DNA of 64,000 nt, from assembly GCF_014696065.1 (NCBI RefSeq), contig NZ_JACJPL010000001.1, forward strand, positions 186,001 through 250,000, read 5' to 3'. The notes beneath the pieces are model-generated. The model had not been told where the DNA came from and made no database searches. It saw only the letters and a program-made list of their open reading frames with translations. Each line of letters starts with the position of its first letter. Positions within the stretch are counted from its first letter, which is position 1. The position numbers were made by a program, and so were the translations under genes. Below are positions 45,255 through 53,801 of the stretch, piece after piece. The stretch is from Leptolyngbya sp. FACHB-261. GTDB lineage: Bacteria; Cyanobacteriota; Cyanobacteriia; FACHB-261.

Positions 45255-46337
45255 ATGATGAATTTTTCTAAGCCATTCAAGCAGGTGATCGTGCTGATCC
45301 TAGTTGCCTGTGCTGTTATTGCTTCTAGTATTGGGGTCACGCTTAGCAGTACCGAAGCCCAAACCTCAGGACTTAGTACGACCAATAGTACGCCTCATAG
45401 CGCAACCAATAGTGCAATCAACAGCACAAACAATAGTGCAACTGGCAGCACAACTAACGCAGCAGTTTACCGCTTCAAGGTAGGGGCAATCGATGCCTTA
45501 GTCGTGAGTGACGGCAGCTTAACCACACCACCGCTACCCAATTACGCGCCAACCGCTGAGCCAGCCGAGGTCGAGCAAGCTCTGCGTGAGCGCTTTCTGC
45601 CAGCCGACCAACTCACGCTGTACTTCAACGCGCTCTACCTTGACACTGGCCGCAACAAAATTCTGATCGATACTGGCTCGGGCCGGGAACTGGGCCCCAC
45701 ACTCGGACGGCTAGCCGCTAACTTGCGAGCGGCGGGTGTGCCACCGGAGACGATTGATACAGTGATCCTGACCCACGCTCATCCCGACCACATTGGCGGG
45801 ATTCTGACCGCATACGGCAGGCTGGCTTACCCGAACGCTCGATACTACATCTCCAAGGCTGAGTGGGCTTTTTGGACTGCGGCCAATGTCAGTCTGGCAA
45901 GTCTCAAAATTAGTGAGGGCTTCAAGCAGGCAATGGTTGCTGCTGCCCACCGGCACCTGAGCGCCATTCGTGAGCGGGTAACGCTGTTCCAACCGGGCCA
46001 GGAGATTGTTCCAGGCATCCAGGCGGTTGACGCTGCCGGTCACACTCCAGGGCAAACGGCGCTGCTGATCAGCTCAGGCCAGTCCCGGCTCATTCATGCT
46101 GCCGATGTTTTCTTCAACGAAGCCTTCGACCTGGAACATCCCGATTGGCAAACAGGATTTGATTTAGACCCGGCGCAGGCCGCAGCCACACGCCGTCAAC
46201 TGCTTAACCAAGTCGCCCTGAACCCCATGTTGGTGCTTGCCTACCACATGCCTTTCCCAGCTTTAGGCCACATTCGTGCCCGGGGCGAGCGCTACGAATG
46301 GGAGCCAACCTTGTGGCAGTTTGAGGTTGCAGACTGA
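45255..46337 (+). CDS. Secreted MBL-fold metallo-hydrolase
   Basis: A 360-residue metallo-beta-lactamase-fold protein. From the ATG at 45255 there is a signal peptide or membrane anchor (KQVIVLILVACAVIASSIGV), then a Thr/Asn/Ser-rich linker with repeated NS (about 35-75). The MBL fold follows: ILIDTGSG, the metal site THAHPDHIGG, DAAGHTPGQTALLI and AADVFFNEAF, with YHMPFPALGH near the end. Such proteins hydrolyse lactones or other esters; the substrate is unknown. A longer frame from 45159 would overlap the SDR gene by 50 bp and lacks the signal, so I use 45255. Confidence 0.87.
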   Translation: MMNFSKPFKQVIVLILVACAVIASSIGVTLSSTEAQTSGLSTTNSTPHSATNSAINSTNNSATGSTTNAAVYRFKVGAIDALVVSDGSLTTPPLPNYAPTAEPAEVEQALRERFLPADQLTLYFNALYLDTGRNKILIDTGSGRELGPTLGRLAANLRAAGVPPETIDTVILTHAHPDHIGGILTAYGRLAYPNARYYISKAEWAFWTAANVSLASLKISEGFKQAMVAAAHRHLSAIRERVTLFQPGQEIVPGIQAVDAAGHTPGQTALLISSGQSRLIHAADVFFNEAFDLEHPDWQTGFDLDPAQAAATRRQLLNQVALNPMLVLAYHMPFPALGHIRARGERYEWEPTLWQFEVAD

Positions 46338-46420
46338 TTTAGGGGTAGGGGTGGTCTCTCGTCGCCCTTACCTCGTCACTTACCTCTGACCAGTCGCGCT
46401 GGATAAAGCTCAAGTAGAAC

Positions 46421-46846
46421 TCAAGCGTTCGACATTGGATGTTCGTGCAGCCAATTTTCCAAGTCTGCTGAGTTAGAAAAGTCAAGCAGAGCTTCTGCCA
46501 AATCTTCCAACTGAGCCACGGACAATTGCTGAATGCTCTGCTGCTGCTCTGAACTAATTGAGCCTAGACGACGGTTGAGTAAACGCAGAATCAGAGCCAC
46601 CCCTTCTTCTTGCTTACCTTGCTGTACGCCCTGCTGTAGCCCCTGCTGTACGCCCTGCTGCAAGCCCTGTTGCAGGATGTCCTGGTAGATTACAGACTCT
46701 CGCATAGTGTCCTCACGGAATACAACACGGATTAGGTCTTTATCAAAACGCAAGACTGCCAAAACCTGCACCGCAGCAGAAACGCTCTGTCGCTGGCTGG
46801 TTGGCTTCATCTCTATAAGTTCTATCAGGCCCTCTACAAAAAGCAC
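46421..46846 (-). pseudogene. C-terminal remnant of an Rpn/DUF4351 nuclease gene
   Basis: A 141-codon frame from a GTG. It contains the central MRESVIYQDILQ motif, a Gln/Gly tract (QQGLQQGVQQG twice) and the DUF4351 tail (RRLGSISSEQQQ, QLEDLAEALLDFSNSADLENW). The N-terminal PD-(D/E)XK nuclease half seen in the copy at 63.1 kb is absent, and an in-frame TAG lies 12 codons upstream of the GTG. It is therefore probably a dead fragment, or a reduced derivative without the catalytic domain. It sits right after cydB on the same strand, 36 bp from its stop. Confidence 0.65.
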
Positions 46847-46882
46847 TCGGCAGAAGAAACTGATAGGTACTACTAGGCACAG

Positions 46883-47896
46883 CTATTCACCATAGGCTTT
46901 ACCTGATACCTTGCCCCGGAAAACTACGTACTGATAAAGGTTGTAGAACAGCATCACGGGGATGAGAAAGCCAATAAAGATAATCATGATCACCAGCGAG
47001 CTCGGATCTGCTGCCGCTTCGTAGATGGTGATTCGAGTTGGAATAATGTAGGGAAACACCACTAGCGCCAGTCCAAGAAACGTGAGCACGAAAATTAGAA
47101 TTGTCCAGATAAAAGGGGCACGTTCTTCTCTCCGCTCAAGACTGGACAGTAGCCGCGAAACCAGTAAAATTCCCAACACCGGAATGGCGGCAAAGACAAA
47201 AACTAGCGGCGGCTCAAAGAGTTTTGATCTCGCACTTTCATAAAAGATTGGGGTTGTAATCGTGATAAAAATTGCACCTAACATGGTTGTCCAGGCCGCA
47301 ATTTTGGCGGTTTTGTAATGGGTTTCCTGTAATTCTCCCTCCGTCTTCCAAACTAGGTAGGCTGAGCCAATCAAAACGTAGCCCTGAATCAGGGTCAACG
47401 CCACCAGGACTGACTGCCAAGTTAACCAATCCCAGGTGCCGCCAATAAAGTGGCCCGACGAATCGACGTTAATGCCCTTCAGCACTGCACCTAGCGCAAA
47501 GCCTTGGCCCAGAGCCGCCGTAAAACTGCCCGCTCCGAAGGCGAAATTCCAGAAGAACTTACGGTTTGCCTGTTCTCGAAACTCGAAGGCTACGGCTCGA
47601 AAAATCAAGCCAAACACCATCACCAGAATTGGGATGTAGAGGGCTGTCAAAATCGTGCCGTAGGCAAGCGGAAAGGCACCAAACAAACCACCGCCCATGA
47701 GCACCAGCCAGGTTTCGTTGGCATCCCAAATGTTACTCAGGCTAGTCATCAGCAGGCCGCGACGCTCTTCATCATCAGAGGTCAGCGACAAAATGCCGAC
47801 CCCCAAGTCAAAGCCATCTAGCATGACGTAGAGAAAGAGAAAAAGACCTAGAATGCCAAACCAAACCTGCGGTAGGAAATACTCTAGAGTTTCCAT
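46883..47896 (-). CDS. cydB: Cytochrome bd-type quinol oxidase subunit II
   Basis: A 337-residue polytopic membrane protein of the CydB family, with eight or nine hydrophobic helices and an N-terminus of the EYFLPQVWFGILGLFLFLYVMLDGFDLGVGIL type. Other family sequence includes SNIWDANETWLVLMGGGLFGAFP and RITIYEAAADPSSL. It binds no heme by itself but completes the oxidase that transfers electrons from plastoquinol to oxygen. TAGGAG six bases before the ATG is a strong site, and it is supplied by the end of the 14-bp tandem repeat. cydA lies 50 bp upstream, so the two form an operon. Confidence 0.95.
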   Translation of the reverse strand: METLEYFLPQVWFGILGLFLFLYVMLDGFDLGVGILSLTSDDEERRGLLMTSLSNIWDANETWLVLMGGGLFGAFPLAYGTILTALYIPILVMVFGLIFRAVAFEFREQANRKFFWNFAFGAGSFTAALGQGFALGAVLKGINVDSSGHFIGGTWDWLTWQSVLVALTLIQGYVLIGSAYLVWKTEGELQETHYKTAKIAAWTTMLGAIFITITTPIFYESARSKLFEPPLVFVFAAIPVLGILLVSRLLSSLERREERAPFIWTILIFVLTFLGLALVVFPYIIPTRITIYEAAADPSSLVIMIIFIGFLIPVMLFYNLYQYVVFRGKVSGKAYGE

Positions 47897-47900
47897 GCGG

Positions 47901-47970
47901 TCTCCTACTGTTGGGCTCCTGATATTGGGCTTCTACTGCTGGGCTTCTACTGTTGAGCTTCTACGGGACG
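47901..47970. repeat. 14-bp tandem repeat at the cydA-cydB junction
   Basis: On the plus strand, about five imperfect units of GGGCTTCTACTGTT run from inside the 3' end of cydA to just before cydB. On the coding strand the same repeat supplies the cydA stop codon and the TAGGAG ribosome-binding site of cydB. Confidence 0.75.
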
Positions 47971-49392
47971 CTCATCTGGCACAAATTCTCCAGGAGCCGT
48001 ATCGACCGCAGGCCGGTCGATTTCAATACCGGGCACGGGCAGATCAAAGTCCGGACCCCGGCGTACAATCCGGCTACCAAAATACAAACTGGCAACTAGC
48101 AACAGAGGGTAAACAAGGGCAAAGCCGGTGAGTGAGGTAAGCACATTGCTAGCCGGAATATGTGAGGCGGAATCTACCGTGCGAATTTGGTTATAAAGCG
48201 TCCAAGGCTGTCGGCCCACACAACGCACAATCCAACCCGTATCAATGGCAATAAAACCCAGGGGAGCTGCGAACATCCAAGCTCGCATCAGCCAACGTTG
48301 CTCACTGATCTTCTCAGCGGAAAATTTGCCGAGCAACCAGCAGAGAATACTGAAGCCCATCACGGCGGCTAGGAAAAAGCCAATCCCAACCATTATGCGG
48401 AAACAGTAATAAATGAGCCCCACTAAATGCGGTCGGTCTTCTGGTTGCCATTCTTTCAAGCCACGCACAGGAGCAGACAGATCTTTCTTAAATTCCAGGA
48501 TGTAGCCCAAAGCGTTGGGGATAGAGATCTCCCAATCATTTTTTTGGGTCTTTTCGTTAGGCAGGGACACTAGGCTCCAGTTGGCAGGCTGGCCCGCTGG
48601 CAGCGTCTCCCACTGGGCTTCCATGGCAGCCAGTTTGGCAGGCTGGTAGAGATAAACTTGTTCTGCGCTCAGGTGTCCCATGTAGAGCTGCAAAGGCGCA
48701 ACCACAATCGCGGCAGCCAGGGCAATCTTAAATGACTTAGCAAAGAAGTTGGCATGGCGCTGGTTAAGGATGTACCAGGCACTGATGCCGCCCACAACAA
48801 ATAACGAAGTCTCCAAAGTAGCGAAAAACATGTGGAGAACGCTGGTCGCGGCGAATGGATTGAGAATGGCTTGAAAGTAATCGTGGACGATAAATTTACC
48901 ATTGACCATCTCACCGCCAGTTGGCGTTTGCATCCAGGAACTGGCCGTTAAAATCCAAACCGTAGATAAATTCGCGCCGACTGCAACCAGGATCGTTGAG
49001 AGGTAATGAATCGCAGGATTAACGCGTTCCCAACCGAACAACATAATGCCTAGAAAGGCAGCTTCTAGCATGAAGGCCCAAGAGGCTTCGAAGCCAATCA
49101 CGCTGCCAAAGAAATTGCCCACCGCCTCAGAGAAAGGAGCCCAATTGGTACCAAATTGAAATTCCATGGGGATGCCGGTTGCCACGCCGATCCCAAAGTT
49201 GAGGGCATACAGTTTTGACCAGAACCGAGCGTGATGATAATAGTCAGGGTTACGAGTTTTAAGCCATATCCCTTCGACCATGACCAGATAAATTCCCACG
49301 CCAGTGGTCAGAGTAGGCCAGAGCATGTGAATGATTGCTGTCAAGGCGAACTGCATGCGCGACAGCACCACGGTATCGGATAAAAATTCCAT
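47947..49392 (-). CDS. cydA: Cytochrome bd-type quinol oxidase subunit I
   Basis: A 481-residue CydA homologue with heme ligand His22 (FALTAIIHMLWPTLT), a second His in VLHMFFATLETSLF and a Met in YYCFRIMVGIGF. The GRQPW segment (WIVRCVGRQPWTLY) is the mark of the short Q-loop, cyanide-insensitive type. The terminal oxidase reduces oxygen with quinol in the thylakoid or cytoplasmic membrane and is not proton-pumping. The start ATG has GGAGAG upstream. An inverted repeat (49569-49590) lies in its promoter region. Expression could be tied to low oxygen or light stress; this is not shown by the sequence. Confidence 0.95.
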   Translation of the reverse strand: MEFLSDTVVLSRMQFALTAIIHMLWPTLTTGVGIYLVMVEGIWLKTRNPDYYHHARFWSKLYALNFGIGVATGIPMEFQFGTNWAPFSEAVGNFFGSVIGFEASWAFMLEAAFLGIMLFGWERVNPAIHYLSTILVAVGANLSTVWILTASSWMQTPTGGEMVNGKFIVHDYFQAILNPFAATSVLHMFFATLETSLFVVGGISAWYILNQRHANFFAKSFKIALAAAIVVAPLQLYMGHLSAEQVYLYQPAKLAAMEAQWETLPAGQPANWSLVSLPNEKTQKNDWEISIPNALGYILEFKKDLSAPVRGLKEWQPEDRPHLVGLIYYCFRIMVGIGFFLAAVMGFSILCWLLGKFSAEKISEQRWLMRAWMFAAPLGFIAIDTGWIVRCVGRQPWTLYNQIRTVDSASHIPASNVLTSLTGFALVYPLLLVASLYFGSRIVRRGPDFDLPVPGIEIDRPAVDTAPGEFVPDERPVEAQQ

Positions 49393-49568
49393 AAATAATT
49401 GGTCTCTCCGGCTGATTAAGGGCTGATTGAAGAGCTGGGCTGTTCTGAAAACTTGCCCTCTAAACTATTCAGGAGCAGTTCTTTACCGTCAATTCTCCCT
49501 AAAAGTTTTAATGTTTCGCCCGAAGTGTTTTGGCTGAGATTTTAAACTCAATCATAAGTTGACCTCAT

Positions 49569-49590
49569 GATTGTATTAACTATCACAATC
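49569..49590. promoter_or_regulatory. Inverted repeat upstream of cydA
   Basis: GATTGT-N10-ACAATC, a perfect 6+6 palindrome, 177 bp upstream of the cydA start. It is roughly where an operator for a far-upstream promoter could sit; no regulator is assigned. Confidence 0.35.
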
Positions 49591-49756
49591 CAAGCCCTTT
49601 CACTCGGTGAATAGGTGAGCTAAGTTATCTCTTTAATTTGTGCTTCTAATTGTGCTCCTAAAAACAAGTTCATCAAAAGTCAGTTTGGTGGAGTCAGGCT
49701 AGATTGGAATTTCTCAAATTCAGGCAGCGTTGTAGCTTTTAAAACGCAATCTTTTT

Positions 49757-49785
49757 ACACACACACACACACACTCTCTCTCTCT
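49757..49785. repeat. Dinucleotide microsatellite (AC)9 followed by a CT run
   Basis: Nine AC units (49757-49774) run straight into TC units to 49785, 50-78 bp before a small plus-strand gene. Such tracts are uncommon in bacteria and could vary in length. Confidence 0.8.
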
Positions 49786-49834
49786 AGACGTTTTTTACCG
49801 TGCCTATCGGACTAAGCTTATTCTGGTTGTAGGC

Positions 49835-50098
49835 TTGCTTGATAGTAGGGTGGCAGTCGTGGAACGGGACGAGGATCGGCACATAGACGACCTGCTGGCA
49901 AGGCAGGCGGAAACTCTAAAGCAAATTAGAGGACTGCTTGAGCAGATTCGCCGATTGTTAGCGCCCATCTCAGAATTGGCGCACCAAGAGGTTGAGCAAC
50001 AGGAACTTGAGCCACCGCCAGCTGAACCCGAGCAGGCGATGTGCCGTTGCTGCGGTCCCAAAAAGCTGTGGTCGGAATTAGAGGATCGCGAACCCTGA
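49835..50098 (+). CDS. Small hypothetical protein with helical N-terminus and CxCC motif
   Basis: An 87-residue protein from TTG at 49835, or 82 from the GTG at 49850. Residues 15-50 form an amphipathic Leu/Gln/Arg helix (LLARQAETLKQIRGLLEQIRRLL). A Pro/Glu-rich stretch and a CRCCGPKKLW motif follow, which could bind metal. No family recognised. Neither start has a strong ribosome-binding site. It lies just downstream of the AC/TC microsatellite, in a place where slippage could alter transcription. Confidence 0.5.
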   Translation: MLDSRVAVVERDEDRHIDDLLARQAETLKQIRGLLEQIRRLLAPISELAHQEVEQQELEPPPAEPEQAMCRCCGPKKLWSELEDREP

Positions 50099-50289
50099 GA
50101 TTCTGTTGCTGGCTGCTTGCTACTAAGTGAGCTGAAACCTCAGGCTCAAGGCAACCGCTGCTGAGCACCTGAGGCTCAAGGCAATCGCTGACGGTATCAG
50201 ATTCTGAAACGCACTCGGGGCAGAGCGGGCGGCCAGGTTAGCCTCGTCTCACAAAACACTTCTTGCCCCAACAGGTTTTCGTAAGGTCT

Positions 50290-50718
50290 ATGCTAATTCG
50301 CGGTCTCGGTTTCGCAGTCGGCTTCTTCTCGTTGGTTGCCAGTGCCTCAGCTCAGGTTCTAACCCTGCCTGCACAAACAAGTGGCCTAACCCCAATCCAG
50401 GGAAGGATTACCAATGTCACCCAGAGTCGCGTCCCTGTCAGTGATACAGCGACAGGCTCTGCAACGCGGGTCACGCTTGAGTTCCAATTACAAGGTTGCC
50501 TCGACTCTTTGCTACCAGTCATTTCGCATCCTGAAATACAGGGTTCTCGCGTGACCTTCTATGTCACTGCCCTCAATGCTCACAACGAACAATCTATTGC
50601 TGCCACCTGTATGGTGGGCACGCCTAAGGCGACAGCCCAAGTGAGCGTACCTGGCATATTTCAACGCAATCAGGTTCGAGTTGTGTTTATGGGCCAACAG
50701 CCTCAGCAGGCTAGATAG
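50290..50718 (+). CDS. Secreted hypothetical protein
   Basis: A 142-residue exported protein from the ATG at 50290, which has AAGG upstream; the frame opens at a TTG (50263) with nine extra residues. The signal peptide is LIRGLGFAVGFFSLVASASAQ with a typical A-x-A site. The mature part is beta-rich and holds two cysteines (LQGCLDSLLP, TCMVGTPK), probably a disulfide. No family recognised. It is convergent with the aldo/keto reductase. Confidence 0.7.
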   Translation: MLIRGLGFAVGFFSLVASASAQVLTLPAQTSGLTPIQGRITNVTQSRVPVSDTATGSATRVTLEFQLQGCLDSLLPVISHPEIQGSRVTFYVTALNAHNEQSIAATCMVGTPKATAQVSVPGIFQRNQVRVVFMGQQPQQAR

Positions 50719-50834
50719 AACCCAAGAGGCTATCGTGGGATTCAGTTCTAAGCTGCTGCAACAGGCCAGTAGCCTTTTCAATCAGGCCATTGAATCAGGG
50801 CCAGCCAATTAGCCCGGCCAATTAGCCCAGCCAA

Positions 50835-51794
50835 TCAAGCTGACATCAACTGCTGAAGGCGTTGGGGTTCTTCGCCGAGCCAGTCTGGATTCTGAGCCGT
50901 GCTATCGAAGATGGATGAGGTTTTGAAGGGCTCAAATTCACCGCGTGATCCTGCTTCTACCGTTTTGGCTAACAGCGCTTGCACTTGCTCTTCTGTCATC
51001 GGTTGGAAGGTACGCACGGCTTCGAATGCTTGATCGAGAATCTCCAGACTATCTATTCCTGTAATCACAACAGATGTGGGCAGATTCAGAGCATAGTGAA
51101 GACACTCAATCGGTGTCACCGTATTTGACTGCAACAGAATGCCGTTGGCCATGCTTTTCATTCCCAGAACGCCAATATTTCGTTTGACCAGTTCTGGTAA
51201 AACCAGCTTCGCGAAGCTTCGGTAATGGGCATCCATCACATTCAGGGGCAGTTGAGCCGTGGCAAATTGAAACCCGTAATTGTCTGCAACTTCCAGCATG
51301 TGCAGATGAATAGCAGGATCTTTATGCCCAGTGAAGCCAATATAACGAAGCTTGCCCGCTTGCTGTGCCTCTATTAAGGCGGCATGGGATCCTTCTGGAT
51401 CGAAGATGCGATGGGGGTCCTCAAACCGTAGGATCTCGTGATATTGCACCAGATCAATATGATCCACTTGCAGGCGTTGCAGGGCTTCATCTAGCTGTTT
51501 GGTGGCTTCCTGGTTAGAGCGACCGTCAATCTTCGTCATCAGGAATACTTTGTCCCGGTAGCCATCACGCAGCGCTTTTCCCATACGAGTCTCGCTGACT
51601 CCACCGTTGTAATCCCAAGAGTTATCCATGAAGGTGATGCCACGATCGATGGCACTGTGCACAATTCGGAGCGCCAGTTGTTCATCAACGTGCTTCAAAC
51701 CGAGGTGCCAGCCGCCCAGCCCAATTGCTGAAACTCTCTCGCCAGTATTGCCAAGAGTTCGATATTGCATTTCTGTTGATGAACTTTCTGACAT
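50835..51794 (-). CDS. Aldo/keto reductase
   Basis: A 319-residue AKR-superfamily oxidoreductase (TIM barrel, NADPH). The catalytic tetrad residues are visible: Asp in FMDNSWDYNGG, Tyr in the same motif, Lys in VFLMTKIDGRS and His in LVQYHEI. RYIGFTGHKDP and the C-terminal region fit the family. The substrate is unknown. AAGGAG lies five bases before the ATG. The zinc alcohol dehydrogenase gene is 231 bp upstream on the same strand, so it may belong to the same stress regulon but probably has its own promoter. Confidence 0.93.
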   Translation of the reverse strand: MSESSSTEMQYRTLGNTGERVSAIGLGGWHLGLKHVDEQLALRIVHSAIDRGITFMDNSWDYNGGVSETRMGKALRDGYRDKVFLMTKIDGRSNQEATKQLDEALQRLQVDHIDLVQYHEILRFEDPHRIFDPEGSHAALIEAQQAGKLRYIGFTGHKDPAIHLHMLEVADNYGFQFATAQLPLNVMDAHYRSFAKLVLPELVKRNIGVLGMKSMANGILLQSNTVTPIECLHYALNLPTSVVITGIDSLEILDQAFEAVRTFQPMTEEQVQALLAKTVEAGSRGEFEPFKTSSIFDSTAQNPDWLGEEPQRLQQLMSA

Positions 51795-52025
51795 TGGTTC
51801 TCCTTAAGTGGGTCAGTAATAGGTCAGCGGGGCATATCCTGCTCTTGGCATTGACATTAATAATTTTCTTGCTGTACAGCTGGCCCCATACATTTTAAAA
51901 CTTGGCTAGTTAAAACCTGGCAAGAAAACATCCTGAATAAACGCAATTAGAGAAAACCATGACTTTGGCAGTCATGGCTATTTCTTCTCAACAAAGTGCC
52001 TCAGCTAAACTTCAAAGCGTTGATT

Positions 52026-53210
52026 TCAGGCAGTTTGACCAGGCCTGAGCACGATCTTGATGCAGTTATCTTTCTTGTGCTTGAAGATTTCGTAACCTTG
52101 GGGGGCTTGCTCTATCGGTAGCTGGTGAGTAATCACAAACGATGGATCGATATCACCGTTTTGAACGTGATCGAGTAACGTCTGCAAATAGCGGTGCACA
52201 TGGGTTTGTCCTGTTTTCATGGTCAAACCTTTATTCATGAAAGCACCCATCGGGATCTTATCGACAAAGCCCGTATAAACGCCGGGAACCGATACCGTGC
52301 CGCCCTTGCGACAAGCCACAATTGCCTGACGCAACACATTCGGTCGATCGGTTTCTAAACGCACCGCCTGCTTGGCTTTGTCATAGAAACCTTCCAAGCC
52401 CAGCCCGTGAGCTTCCATGCCCACTGCATCCATTACGGAGTCAGGACCGATCCCGCCAGTCATTTCTTTGAGAGCTTCACCCACCTCGATTTCTTCATAG
52501 TTCAGGACTTCTGCTCCACCGTCTTTCGCCATCTGGAGACGTTCAGGAACGCGGTCGATTGCAATTACGCGTCCAGCGCCCAACATGAAAGCACTTCTAA
52601 TTGCAAACTGCCCAACCGGACCACAACCCCAAATCGCAACCGTGTCTCCGGGTTTGATATCACAGTTTTCTGCCGCCATGTAGCCAGTTGGGAAAATGTC
52701 GGTGAAAAACAGAACTTGTTCGTCTGCTAGCCCATTAGGAATTTTGAACAAGCCAACATCAGCAAAGGGAACACGGGCATATTCTGCTTGGCCCCCTGCA
52801 TACCCTCCAGTCAAATGAGAGTAGCCAAATAGACCCGATGGCGAATAACCCATCATTTGCTCCGCCATCCAAGCATTGGGATTGGAGTTATCGCACAGTG
52901 ACCATAAATCGCGATTGCAGAAGAAGCAGCTCCCGCAGGAAATCGTGAAGGGGACAACCACACGATCGCCCACTTTCAAATGCTTATTCTGAATCCCACT
53001 ACCCAATTCGACAATTTCGCCCATAAATTCATGACCCAGGATGTCGCCCGGTTTCATGGTGGGGTTGTAGCCGTCATAGAGGTGCAAATCAGAGCCGCAG
53101 ATCGCAGTTGAGGTAATTTTGACGATCGCGTCACGCGGATTGATAATTTTAGGATCGGGTACGGTTTCAACCTGTACCTTATTAGTCCCTTGCCAGCAAA
53201 CTGCTTTCAT
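52026..53210 (-). CDS. Zinc-dependent alcohol dehydrogenase (formaldehyde dehydrogenase-like)
   Basis: A 394-residue medium-chain dehydrogenase. The catalytic zinc site is [11 protein letters not shown] with [12 protein letters not shown]. The structural zinc knot is [16 protein letters not shown]. The NAD(P)-binding GCGPVG ([17 protein letters not shown]) is intact. Sequence around the zinc knot resembles glutathione-independent formaldehyde dehydrogenase and related stress ADHs. A strong TAGGAG precedes the ATG. Upstream on the same strand are an SRPBCC gene (54 bp) and a royal-jelly-like gene, forming a probable operon. Confidence 0.93.
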   Translation of the reverse strand: MKAVCWQGTNKVQVETVPDPKIINPRDAIVKITSTAICGSDLHLYDGYNPTMKPGDILGHEFMGEIVELGSGIQNKHLKVGDRVVVPFTISCGSCFFCNRDLWSLCDNSNPNAWMAEQMMGYSPSGLFGYSHLTGGYAGGQAEYARVPFADVGLFKIPNGLADEQVLFFTDIFPTGYMAAENCDIKPGDTVAIWGCGPVGQFAIRSAFMLGAGRVIAIDRVPERLQMAKDGGAEVLNYEEIEVGEALKEMTGGIGPDSVMDAVGMEAHGLGLEGFYDKAKQAVRLETDRPNVLRQAIVACRKGGTVSVPGVYTGFVDKIPMGAFMNKGLTMKTGQTHVHRYLQTLLDHVQNGDIDPSFVITHQLPIEQAPQGYEIFKHKKDNCIKIVLRPGQTA

Positions 53211-53264
53211 GATTTCTCCTATTTGAATAAGTTCTAATGGCTGATTTGTAATTAGCCGTGGTAA

Positions 53265-53753
53265 TTAGTCATGCCCTTTCGGTTGACCTTCAGTTGTGGC
53301 GATCTCACCGGTTTCCATCAGCATCTTGAATCGACGTAAATCATCGCCAAGCTGCTGCTTTGGTGATTCTCCAAAAAGTTTGGCAATGGCATCGCCAATG
53401 GCGCCACCTGGTGGGTTGTATTCTGTGACCACTTTGACTTCAGTCCCACGGTCATTTGAGGTGGGTTGGAAGCGGATAAAACCAGAGTTAGCGATCTCTG
53501 CGTTTTCCACCGATTTCCAAGCGATTAGTTGGTTTTCTTGGTCTTCGGTGATCTCTGCATCCCACTCGACCGTTTGATCTAAAGGTCCACTCGTTACCCA
53601 GTGAGACCGTTTAGCATCGTAGACTTTTACGCTTTTGAGATGCTTCATAAAGTGAGGCAAGTTCTCAAAGTTATGCCAAAAGCGATAAAGATCGGCTGCG
53701 GGTTTATTAATCGTCAGGGTTTTTTCAACTTTGATTGGTTGGCTCATCTTCAT
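53265..53753 (-). CDS. SRPBCC family protein (polyketide cyclase/START-like)
   Basis: A 162-residue Bet v1/START-fold protein with a deep hydrophobic cavity expected. Family-type sequence includes KTLTINKPAADLYRFWHNFENLPHFMKHLKSV, ITEDQENQLIAWKSVEN and GTEVKVVTEYNPPGG. The ligand is unknown. AGAGG lies just before the first ATG; the ATG at 53747 is better spaced from it and may be the true start. It sits between the royal-jelly-like gene (48 bp) and the alcohol dehydrogenase gene (54 bp), pointing to one transcript. Confidence 0.88.
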   Translation of the reverse strand: MKMSQPIKVEKTLTINKPAADLYRFWHNFENLPHFMKHLKSVKVYDAKRSHWVTSGPLDQTVEWDAEITEDQENQLIAWKSVENAEIANSGFIRFQPTSNDRGTEVKVVTEYNPPGGAIGDAIAKLFGESPKQQLGDDLRRFKMLMETGEIATTEGQPKGHD

Positions 53754-53801
53754 TACCTCTTAGTCTTGCGGGTTGATGCTGTTCGGATCCACCGCTCAAA
53801 T

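Larger units (their letters stand above)
49393..49834. other. cydA promoter region
   Basis: 442 bp divergent gap between cydA and a small plus-strand gene, AT-rich. It holds the inverted repeat at 49569-49590 and the AC/TC microsatellite at 49757-49785. Confidence 0.5.
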
